DNA of 64,000 nucleotides, taken from positions 17,206 through 81,205 of the forward strand of contig NZ_LLYW01000023.1 in assembly GCF_001484195.1 (NCBI RefSeq), read 5' to 3'. The position numbers and the translations under genes are program-made. The notes under the pieces are model-generated. The model worked only from the letters and a program-made list of their open reading frames with translations. It did not search any database and had not been told where the DNA came from. This document shows positions 8,404-15,237 of this stretch, piece after piece. Source of the DNA: Thermococcus celericrescens (lineage in GTDB: Archaea > Methanobacteriota_B > Thermococci > Thermococcales > Thermococcaceae). The stretch's first letter is position 1. Every line of letters starts with the position of its first letter.

Positions 8404-8473
8404 CTCAAAGTATGGTATGACTCTTAGGCTTTAAAAGAGTGTTGCTTTCCCGCTTAAGGGTCAACGACTGGGG

Positions 8474-9607
8474 ATGCGGGGAGTGAGAACCGACTCCAAG
8501 GCCCTCTATCTCATCCTTATCGCGGGATTCTTCGCGATCCTAGGTTCCACAATGAGCAAGTCCCCCACGCTTCCCCTCTACGCCCAGAGCATCGGGCTCG
8601 GAAAGGGAGAAATCGGCCTCGTGGCTGCCGCCTCGACGGTGACGGGCATCTTCGTAAACTTCGCGTCGGGCCTTCTCAGCGACGTTTACGGACGGAAGAG
8701 GCTCCTCAAGATGAGCGGCTTCGTTTTTCTCAGCGCCCCGCTGATGTACTTTCTCGCGGGCGACGCTTTGACCCTCGCCCTTGTCAGGGTTTACTACGGC
8801 GTTGCGACGGCCATTTTCGTTCCAGTGTCCTTCGCCCTGGTCAGCGACCTCTATCCGGAGGGGAAGGGCACCTTCATGGGTTTCCTGAGCTCGTCAACCC
8901 TCGTCGGCCGCGCCCTTGCCCCCGTCCTCGCGGGAAGCATCATATACTTCCTTGGCTTTTCCTTGGTCTTCGTCCTCTGCTCACTGACGGGGCTGGTGGT
9001 TTTTGCCCTCACCTTCAGGTTCCCCGAGACAGGGGGCGAGCTCAAGAGGTTTGAGTTCACGTTCAGCGGGGAGCTCCTCCTAATCGGCCTCCTGGACGCG
9101 GCCGTGTACATGGCTTATCAGGGCATAGAAACCTTCCTGCCCCTCTTCTACTACCTCCAGGACAAGGCCTGGCTCTCCGGACTGATACTGACGGTGGAAA
9201 TCGCCATAATGGCGGTCGTTAAACCCTACGCGGGCTATCTCAGCGATAGGATTGGCAGGACGAAGCCAATAGTGGCGGGCATGACCATGGTGGGCCTGGC
9301 GATGTTCATGCTTGCCCTCTCGGATTCCCTTCCTCTGGTGGTTCTGGGTGCGGTGGTCTTCTCGGTGGGCGCCTCGATAAGCGAGGCCTCAACGAAGCCC
9401 CTGGCCACGGAAGTCTCGAAGCTCCGTGGAACGGCATTAGGCTTTTTAGAGAGCGTAAAGGACATCGGCCAGGCGCTGGGGCCGGTTTTGATAGGATTTC
9501 TCGGGTTTAGAACAGGATTTCTCTTCGTGGGGGTGTTTGGATTGGGGGCATTGGCGGTTTTTCTCCTGCGGGCCAACAGAGGTTTCTCGCGGGGAATCAA
9601 CCGTTGA
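8474..9607 (+). CDS. MFS transporter
   Basis: A 377-aa major facilitator with about 12 hydrophobic helices. It has the loop 2-3 signature GLLSDVYGRKRLLK and its second-half counterpart GYLSDRIGRTKP, as in drug/sugar efflux members. The substrate is unknown. The start at ATG 8474 lacks a convincing ribosome binding site and lies only a few bases beyond the truncated left end of the tnpB element. The native promoter, or even the first codons, may have been lost, or the element may now supply expression. Confidence 0.85.
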   Translation: MRGVRTDSKALYLILIAGFFAILGSTMSKSPTLPLYAQSIGLGKGEIGLVAAASTVTGIFVNFASGLLSDVYGRKRLLKMSGFVFLSAPLMYFLAGDALTLALVRVYYGVATAIFVPVSFALVSDLYPEGKGTFMGFLSSSTLVGRALAPVLAGSIIYFLGFSLVFVLCSLTGLVVFALTFRFPETGGELKRFEFTFSGELLLIGLLDAAVYMAYQGIETFLPLFYYLQDKAWLSGLILTVEIAIMAVVKPYAGYLSDRIGRTKPIVAGMTMVGLAMFMLALSDSLPLVVLGAVVFSVGASISEASTKPLATEVSKLRGTALGFLESVKDIGQALGPVLIGFLGFRTGFLFVGVFGLGALAVFLLRANRGFSRGINR

Positions 9608-9630
9608 AAATGGTGGGAGAAAAAGGGAAA

Positions 9631-10341
9631 TCAGCCCTTCAGGATTATCCTGGCGTCAACGACGACGGCACCCTTGCCCTTCTCGTAGACGAAGACGGGG
9701 TTGAGGTCCATCTCCTTGATGTAGTCGTCGAGGTCGTTGACGAGCTCGCTGACCTTGAGGAGGAGGTTGACTATTGCGTCTATGTCCGCCGGCTCCTCGC
9801 CGCGGGCCCCTGCGAGAATCGGGTAGCTCTTTATGTCCCTTATCATCTTCCTGGCATCGCGCTCGGTTATGGGCACTATGCGGAAGGTGACGTCCTTGAG
9901 AACCTCGACGAAGATTCCACCGAGACCGAACATGAGGGCGTGGCCGAACTGCGGGTCTTCGGTGACGCCTATGATGATCTCCCTCCCGACCTTGAGCATC
10001 GGGGCCACGAGAACACCCAGAATTTCAGCGTCCGGGCGGTATTTGCGCGCGTTCTCGTGGATGAGCTCCCACTTCTCCTTCAGCTCCTCTGGAGTCTTGA
10101 TGTTGAGAAGGACGACCTTAGCGTCGCTCTTGTGGAGAATCTGCGGGGACATCAGCTTCATGGCAACGGGATAGCCGATTTCCTCGGCGTACTTGAGTGC
10201 CTCGTCCAGGGTCTTGGCGAGCTTTTCCTCTGGAACCGGGAGGCCGTAGGCTTTGAGAACCTGCTTTGCCTCGTACTCAACGAGCGAAGTCCTTCCGGAC
10301 TTCAAAACCTCTTCAATAACTTTAAGGGCTTCCTCCTTCAT
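9631..10341 (-). CDS. acdB: Acyl-CoA synthetase (ADP-forming), beta subunit
   Basis: The 236-aa ATP-grasp subunit of the ADP-forming acetate/acyl-CoA synthetase, which makes ATP from ADP, phosphate and acyl-CoA at the end of sugar and amino-acid fermentation. Visible features are AKTLDEALKYAEEIG, LMSPQILHKSD (with the conserved phospho-accepting His), and EMDLNPVFVYEKG at the ATP-grasp end. Start ATG 10341 is chosen because GGTGGTGG precedes it; the frame upstream of it is not protein-like. It follows the alpha subunit by 25 bp. Confidence 0.92.
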   Translation of the reverse strand: MKEEALKVIEEVLKSGRTSLVEYEAKQVLKAYGLPVPEEKLAKTLDEALKYAEEIGYPVAMKLMSPQILHKSDAKVVLLNIKTPEELKEKWELIHENARKYRPDAEILGVLVAPMLKVGREIIIGVTEDPQFGHALMFGLGGIFVEVLKDVTFRIVPITERDARKMIRDIKSYPILAGARGEEPADIDAIVNLLLKVSELVNDLDDYIKEMDLNPVFVYEKGKGAVVVDARIILKG

Positions 10342-10366
10342 GATACCACCACCAAAAATTGGGGGG

Positions 10367-11785
10367 TCAGGCCCCCCTCCTGAGGTATTCGGCGTACTTA
10401 ACAAGGCCCGCCAGGGCGCGGACACCCCTCTCGGGGGTCGGGTAAACGGGAACTCCCTTGTCCTCGAGGATTCTGGCGTAGTGGTCGGTCTTCTTACCGC
10501 CCATCGCCACCGCAACGATCGGCTTGTCGCTCTTCTTCTGGTACTCGGCTAGGATGTCGATTATCTTCTCCTCCTCGAGGAGCGGGACCTGGAAGAGGAC
10601 TATGACGAGGATAGCGTCAACGTTGGGGTCGTTCACGAAGCCCTCGATGGCGATTCTGTACCTCTCGGCGTCGGTGTCACCGACGACGTCTGTGGGGTTG
10701 CCCGGAACGGCGTGCGGCGGGAAGTTCTCCTTCAGGTACTTGAGGGTCTCCTCGCTGAGGTCGGCCATCTTGAGGCCGAACTTGGCAACGGCATCGCTGG
10801 CCATGACTCCCGCTCCACCGCCGTCGGTGATTATTCCTATCCTGGCCCCCTTCGGAAGCTTGTCCTTGAGCGCAGCGAAGGCCTTCGCGAGGTCGAACAT
10901 GTGCTCGAAGTCCTCGGCGCGGATGACACCGGTCTGCTTGAAGACGGCATCGTAAATCGTGTCGGCACCGGCGAGTGAACCGGTGTGGGAAGAGGCGGCC
11001 TTGGCACCGTACTCGGTCCTTCCGCTCTTGAGGGCTATGACCGGCTTGACCTGGGTTATCCTCTTGGCGGCCTCTATGAACTTCCTGCCCTCCTTGACGC
11101 CCTCGATGTAGAAGGTGACGACGTTTATACCCTCATCGTGGATGAAGTAGTCCATAAGGTCGGCGTCGTCAACGTCGAGCTTGTTGCCGTAGCTAACCAT
11201 CTTGCCGATTCCTATCCCCGCCATCGCGGCCCAGTCGAGCATCGCAGCCGCGAAGGCACCGCTCTGGCTGACGAAGGCTATCGGGCCGCTCTTCGGCCTG
11301 TCCATCTTGCTCTCCGGCAGGAAAACGGTGTCAACGCCGGTGTCCGGAACGTAGACGCCGACACAGTTCGGGCCGATAATCCTTATTCCGTTCTCCCTGG
11401 CTATCTCAAGAATCTCGCGCTCCAGCTTCTTTCCTTCCTCACCGAGCTCACCGAAGCCGCCGGTGATGATGATGGCGGACTTTATTCCCTTCTTCGCTAC
11501 CTGCCTCATGGTGTCCGGGACGAACGGGGCGGGAATCGAGATGACTGCCAGGTCAGTGTCCTCCGGAAGCTCTTCGACGCTCTTGTAGACTTTGTAGCCC
11601 TCTATCTCGTCGAGCTTGGGGTTCACCGGGTATATGTTGCCCTTGAAGACCCCGCGCTCCTTGTTCATCTTGAAGTTCTCAAAGATGACGTTTCCAACTT
11701 TACCCTTCTTGTTGGTTGCACCGATGATAGCGACCGCCTTCGGGTCGAAGAAGGGCCTCATTTCCTCAACTATCTTTTCCACCAT
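10367..11785 (-). CDS. acdA: Acyl-CoA synthetase (ADP-forming), alpha subunit
   Basis: 472 aa. An N-terminal CoA-binding Rossmann domain (FFDPKAVAIIGATNKKGKVG) is followed by succinyl-CoA-synthetase-like ligase domains, with the phosphorylated His in SSHTGSLAGADTIY near residue 250. It catalyses acyl-CoA + phosphate to acyl-phosphate + CoA and hands phosphate to the beta subunit encoded next to it. Start is the ATG of MVEKIVEEMRPF, about 13 bases after a GGAGGGAT ribosome binding site. A second alpha subunit without a beta gene lies at 60534-61928. The isoform (I, II or III) is not assigned. Confidence 0.92.
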   Translation of the reverse strand: MVEKIVEEMRPFFDPKAVAIIGATNKKGKVGNVIFENFKMNKERGVFKGNIYPVNPKLDEIEGYKVYKSVEELPEDTDLAVISIPAPFVPDTMRQVAKKGIKSAIIITGGFGELGEEGKKLEREILEIARENGIRIIGPNCVGVYVPDTGVDTVFLPESKMDRPKSGPIAFVSQSGAFAAAMLDWAAMAGIGIGKMVSYGNKLDVDDADLMDYFIHDEGINVVTFYIEGVKEGRKFIEAAKRITQVKPVIALKSGRTEYGAKAASSHTGSLAGADTIYDAVFKQTGVIRAEDFEHMFDLAKAFAALKDKLPKGARIGIITDGGGAGVMASDAVAKFGLKMADLSEETLKYLKENFPPHAVPGNPTDVVGDTDAERYRIAIEGFVNDPNVDAILVIVLFQVPLLEEEKIIDILAEYQKKSDKPIVAVAMGGKKTDHYARILEDKGVPVYPTPERGVRALAGLVKYAEYLRRGA

Positions 11786-11888
11786 TGGTATCCCTCCGCC
11801 AGAAACTGCTTCTCGCAAGAACTTCAGTTTAAATGTATAAAAGAGTTGCGTTTTGTAAAAATAGGACGCCAATGAACTGAAACGTCCA

Positions 11889-12656
11889 TCAATGCAGATT
11901 TCTCAAAAATTCGAGGCTTCTCCTGGCAGATTCGATGTCGCCGACTTCAAGGGCCCACGTCACCCTCGGGAGCTTTGGAAGCACTCTGACCCACGGGACG
12001 ATGCCATCGCCCAGGGCCAGGTGCTCGTCCCTCTCGCCGCGGTTGTCGTGGAGGTGAACGTGAACTATTCTGTCCCCGAGAACCTCCAGGAAGCGCTCGA
12101 ACTTTCCAGTTGTAGTGTTTAGGTGTCCAACGTCGAAGGTCACCCCTATCTCGACGTCACCGAGTATCTCCCACAGCCTCTCGCACGTCTGGGCATCGAG
12201 GATTACGAAGCGCGGCATGTTCTCGACGCCGACCCTGACTCCGTACTCGAATCCCCATTCGGCGATTTTCCTCAGGGATTCCCGGTGTATCTCCAGGTAC
12301 TTCCTCCGGTTCTTCACGCTGACCGGAGAGCAGTGGCCTGGGTGTATCGTGACGGAGAGGGCGTCGAGCTCGGCCGCCAGTTCGATGGCCTCGTGGATTA
12401 CCTCCAGCGATGTTCTCCTCAGCCTGTCGTTGAAAGAGCCTATGTTGACGTCGCTGAACGGCGCATGAACGGTTCTCTTCATGCTCCAGCCGTCAAGAAC
12501 CTCCTCGAAGAGGCGGTAGTTGTCCCTCGTCAGGTAGTGGGGCCATTCGCTCAGAATCTCAACGAAATCAAAGCCCAGCTTTTTCGCCCTACCCACCCAT
12601 CCCTCAAATTCAAGAAGGTCCCTTCCGGGATAGGCCGTCATGGAGAGACCTATCAT
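11889..12656 (-). CDS. Sugar phosphate isomerase/epimerase-type TIM barrel (AP endonuclease family 2 fold)
   Basis: A 255-aa xylose-isomerase-like TIM barrel. Metal ligands expected for the family are visible: TVHAPF, IHPGHC, VGVENMPR, FDVGHLN, VHLHDNRGERDEH and a C-terminal LEV. The fold is shared by endonuclease IV, but this length and the HLHDN motif fit the isomerase/epimerase branch better. Substrate unknown. The ATG immediately follows the TGA of the upstream transporter gene (TGAATG), so the two are translationally coupled. Confidence 0.78.
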   Translation of the reverse strand: MIGLSMTAYPGRDLLEFEGWVGRAKKLGFDFVEILSEWPHYLTRDNYRLFEEVLDGWSMKRTVHAPFSDVNIGSFNDRLRRTSLEVIHEAIELAAELDALSVTIHPGHCSPVSVKNRRKYLEIHRESLRKIAEWGFEYGVRVGVENMPRFVILDAQTCERLWEILGDVEIGVTFDVGHLNTTTGKFERFLEVLGDRIVHVHLHDNRGERDEHLALGDGIVPWVRVLPKLPRVTWALEVGDIESARRSLEFLRNLH

Positions 12657-13850
12657 TCAACCACCCACCATCAGCTTAGCCATGAGCACGACGTAGATCG
12701 TGCCGAATATATCGCTGTTGTTCGAGATGAGCGGTATTGCCACGTGGTCGGGGTCTATGTTCTTTTGAAAGAGGAAGTACGAGACCGTGTACGAGTAGAG
12801 CATGATGAACAGGGCCATGAAGGGGTACGTGAGAAATATGATCCAGGCGGAGCTCGGAACCGCCATCCCGGTCGTCAGCTTCACCAGAGCGATGCCTATG
12901 AGGAGCTTCGTTGTTCCGATGACAGGCGCCGTCGTGAAGAGCGCCAGGATGTCTGTGAGGGGCTTCCAGCAGATGAAGCTCTCTATCTCACCGAGGTGGA
13001 GCTTTGTCGAGGTTTTCGCGGCTATTATGGAGCCGTAGTTACCAAATGAACTAAGTATCGCTGGGTATATGAAGCTCAGTATAACCGACGCCTGGATTAT
13101 CTCGCTGAACCTGGCGAGTATTGAACCCGATACCGTCGAGAGGAGTGCCAGCCCGGTTATCGTCATGAAGACCTGCTTGAGCTCAACGAACTCCGCCTTC
13201 CTGACCCGGCTTATTGCAGCCACGACCGCAAATAGAGCCAGCACCGCGTAGTTGAAGACCCTGAATCCCTTCGGTGAGCACTCTATGAGAAGGATGAACA
13301 GCACCAGCGAGGGAACCGTCAGGAAATCGCCCATTGAAGCGACCAGCGGGGCCGCAACGCTGTCCGGGTCTGTGCCGCGCCTGAAGGAGAATATCGTGAC
13401 GAATGAGGTGAAGTAGCCGAGGATGAAGGACACGAGTATCGTCGAGGTAACGACTATGAGAAGGACGTCGAAGGCGTTCTTCTTTACCCCCGTGGCAACG
13501 CCTATAACCCACAGCAGGACTATCGGGATAAGCGAGATGAGCATTCTCAGGACTATCTCCTTGAGAACCTTCTTATCCCTCATGGAGGGTTCGAGGTCAC
13601 CGAGGTAGAGCATCGTGGAGAAGCGCGATGCCATCGAGCCGAAAACGTTCCCGCGGAGGCCCATTATGCCCGGCAGAACCACCAAGAGGCCCGGGAACTG
13701 GGTCCTTATGGTCTCGAAGTACTTACCCAGAAACGTGCCGCCGAATAGGCCGAATATCTGGGAGGTGAACAGGGACGGCAGCGTAACCCTGTAGGCTTCC
13801 TTGATCTTTCCCTTCAGCTCCTCCCTGACCTCTCCGCCGATCACTGCCAT
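12657..13850 (-). CDS. MgtE/SLC41-type divalent cation transporter with two tandem repeats
   Basis: A 397-aa membrane protein made of two related halves. Each half has a PGI/PAI…GN-G helix (PGIMGLRGNVFGSMASR and PAILSSFGNYGSIIAAK) ending in a YLG/HLG turn, and a later DPDSVAAPLVASMGD / DPDHVAIPLISNNSD helix, the ion-pore signatures of MgtE. The cytoplasmic N and CBS domains of bacterial MgtE are absent. It probably moves Mg2+ or another divalent cation; direction and ion are inferred from the family. ATG 13850 preferred over GTG 13853 for ribosome-binding-site spacing. Confidence 0.8.
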   Translation of the reverse strand: MAVIGGEVREELKGKIKEAYRVTLPSLFTSQIFGLFGGTFLGKYFETIRTQFPGLLVVLPGIMGLRGNVFGSMASRFSTMLYLGDLEPSMRDKKVLKEIVLRMLISLIPIVLLWVIGVATGVKKNAFDVLLIVVTSTILVSFILGYFTSFVTIFSFRRGTDPDSVAAPLVASMGDFLTVPSLVLFILLIECSPKGFRVFNYAVLALFAVVAAISRVRKAEFVELKQVFMTITGLALLSTVSGSILARFSEIIQASVILSFIYPAILSSFGNYGSIIAAKTSTKLHLGEIESFICWKPLTDILALFTTAPVIGTTKLLIGIALVKLTTGMAVPSSAWIIFLTYPFMALFIMLYSYTVSYFLFQKNIDPDHVAIPLISNNSDIFGTIYVVLMAKLMVGG

Positions 13851-13960
13851 CACTCTCCATCGCTCTCACCCCGTAAACGTTGACCTTCGCGGGTATTAAA
13901 CTTTTCGAAGGCGAAAACTAAATAAGATTTCTCCCCTTTCCCCACATCGGTGAGAGCCGG

Positions 13961-14569
13961 GTGGAAGAGTGGGACGAAATCGAGGTTCCTAAAAACGTCA
14001 AGGACATATTCGTCGAGATGAAGAACACCGCCGAGCTGATGGTTGACCTGGCCTACTCCTCCATACTCTTCAACGAGGAGGAGATGGCCGAGGAGGTACT
14101 CGAACTCGAGGAGTACCTCGATTTGCTCAACTATCACCTCATGGTCCATGCGGTTCTTGCCGCGCGGAGGCCGAAGGAGGCGGAGCAGATAACGTCCATC
14201 CTCCACATGGCGCACGCCATAGACGACATGTCCAACGCGGCGGCGGACCTCGCGAAAATGGTCATCGACGGCGTCGAGCTCCACCCCGTCATAACCGAGG
14301 CGATCCTCGGCAGCGAGGAGATAATCGGCAAGATTTTTGTCTCGGCCGAGTCTATACTCGTCGGAAAAACGCTGGAGGAGCTGGACCTCGCGGCCAACAC
14401 CGGCGTCTGGATAGTGGCGGTGAGGAGGGGCAAACGCTGGATTTTCGACCCCGACGGGGACTTCAAGATATTCCCCGGCGACATTCTCATCGGGCGCGGG
14501 ACGAACACCTCGGTGGACTACCTCAAGGAGATAGCCCGGGGCAACATCAAGGTGATGTCCAATGAGTGA
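13961..14569 (+). CDS. PhoU/TrkA-C domain protein (ion-transport regulator), first of pair
   Basis: 202 aa: an N-terminal PhoU-like helical domain (repeated EEEMAEEVLELEEYLD heptads, about 1-110) followed by a TrkA-C/RCK-C domain (about 120-200; LDLAANTGVWIVAVRRG, FPGDILIGRGT). RCK-C domains bind ligands that gate K+ or other ion carriers; with PhoU this suggests a soluble regulatory subunit. Starts at GTG after GGTGAGAGCCGG. A TATA-like CTAAATAAG lies upstream. Overlaps the next, similar gene by 8 bp. The nearest transporter is the divergent MgtE-like gene, a plausible but unproven partner. Confidence 0.82.
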   Translation: MEEWDEIEVPKNVKDIFVEMKNTAELMVDLAYSSILFNEEEMAEEVLELEEYLDLLNYHLMVHAVLAARRPKEAEQITSILHMAHAIDDMSNAAADLAKMVIDGVELHPVITEAILGSEEIIGKIFVSAESILVGKTLEELDLAANTGVWIVAVRRGKRWIFDPDGDFKIFPGDILIGRGTNTSVDYLKEIARGNIKVMSNE

Positions 14570-15140
14570 GCTTGAGGAGATCAGAAACTGCCTCGTGGAG
14601 ATGAAGGACCTCTCGTCCCTGATGGTTGACCTGGCGTTCTCCTCCGTCATGTACAACAGCGAGGACATAGCGGAGGAGGTCTACATCCTCGAGGAGAGGA
14701 TGGACGAGCTGACGCTCAAGGTCAAGAAGCTCGCCCTTCTGCTCGCCAAGAAGGAAGAAGATCCCCTGAGGCTCCTCAGCGTCATCGACATGGCGGAGAT
14801 AAACGAACAGATAAGCGACGCCGCCTACAAGATTTCGGATTTGGTCCTCCGCGACGTCGAGCCGCACCCGATAATCAGGAGGATCATGGAGGACACCGAG
14901 GAAGAGCTTGGAAGGGTGACCGTTCACCCGGGTTCGATCCTAATAGGGAAGACCCTCGCCCAGCTCAAGCTTCCGAGCAAGATAGGCACGAGGATACTCG
15001 CCATAAAGCGCGGGAGCCGGTACATCTACAACCCCGGAAGGAACGACGTTATTAAGGAGGGCGACGTTCTCATAGCGGTTGGCTCCGACCTCGACAAGCT
15101 GAGGAAGCTCGCCGGCGAGGAAGTGGAAGAGGAGGAGTAG
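14562..15140 (+). CDS. PhoU/TrkA-C domain protein, second of pair
   Basis: 192 aa with the same architecture as the preceding protein: PhoU-like helices (MVDLAFSSVMYNSEDIAEEVYILEE in part, residues about 18-42) and a C-terminal RCK-C domain (LKLPSKIGTRILAIKRG, IKEGDVLIAVGS). The two are tandem paralogues and probably form a heteromer. The overlap ATGAGTGAG couples translation. Its stop is followed by a structured minus-strand RNA gene. Confidence 0.82.
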   Translation: MSELEEIRNCLVEMKDLSSLMVDLAFSSVMYNSEDIAEEVYILEERMDELTLKVKKLALLLAKKEEDPLRLLSVIDMAEINEQISDAAYKISDLVLRDVEPHPIIRRIMEDTEEELGRVTVHPGSILIGKTLAQLKLPSKIGTRILAIKRGSRYIYNPGRNDVIKEGDVLIAVGSDLDKLRKLAGEEVEEEE

Positions 15141-15144
15141 CGGT

Positions 15145-15214
15145 TGTGCCCCCGGGGAGCGAAGGGAGGTCACGGCTCGCCAAGACGCTCCCTCCCCGCG
15201 GTTTCCGGGGGCAC
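15145..15214 (-). ncRNA. Probable H/ACA guide RNA (pseudouridylation), 70 nt
   Basis: On the minus strand an 8-bp lower stem GCCCCCGG/CCGGGGGC is followed directly by ACA. Above it are an internal loop (5' AAACCGCG, 3' TTCGCTCC), an upper stem GGGAGG/CCTCCC and tandem GA/GA residues as in a K-turn or K-loop. This is the layout of single-hairpin archaeal H/ACA sRNAs. A TATA-like AAATTTAAG ends 23 bases before the 5' end; it overlaps the hef stop codon. The pocket can pair with the conserved archaeal 16S segment GGAGCCUGCGGUUU with one mismatch. Fold and target were worked out by eye. Confidence 0.6.
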
Positions 15215-15237
15215 TATCTTGTAATTCCGACGGGAAC

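Larger units (their letters stand above)
7049..8466 (-). mobile_element. IS605/IS1341-type transposon with tnpB only; left end truncated
   Basis: The right end, read on the minus strand, is a hairpin finishing GGGAGGAGGTCA, the same terminus as the element at 58876-60341 and the shorter elements at 26338, 40651 and 43477. Immediately upstream of tnpB the sequence matches the other copy (TTTAAAGCC…CATACTTTG), but similarity stops after about 65 bp. The outermost 50 bp of the left end, including the TTTTCTTTTGGAAGCC block, are missing. No TnpA transposase is present. Without a left end this copy should be immobile, yet its nuclease and omegaRNA region look intact. Confidence 0.8.

Noticed and set aside
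7049..8466. TnpA transposase next to either tnpB
   Set aside because: No HUH-type reading frame exists in or near either element; they are tnpB-only.
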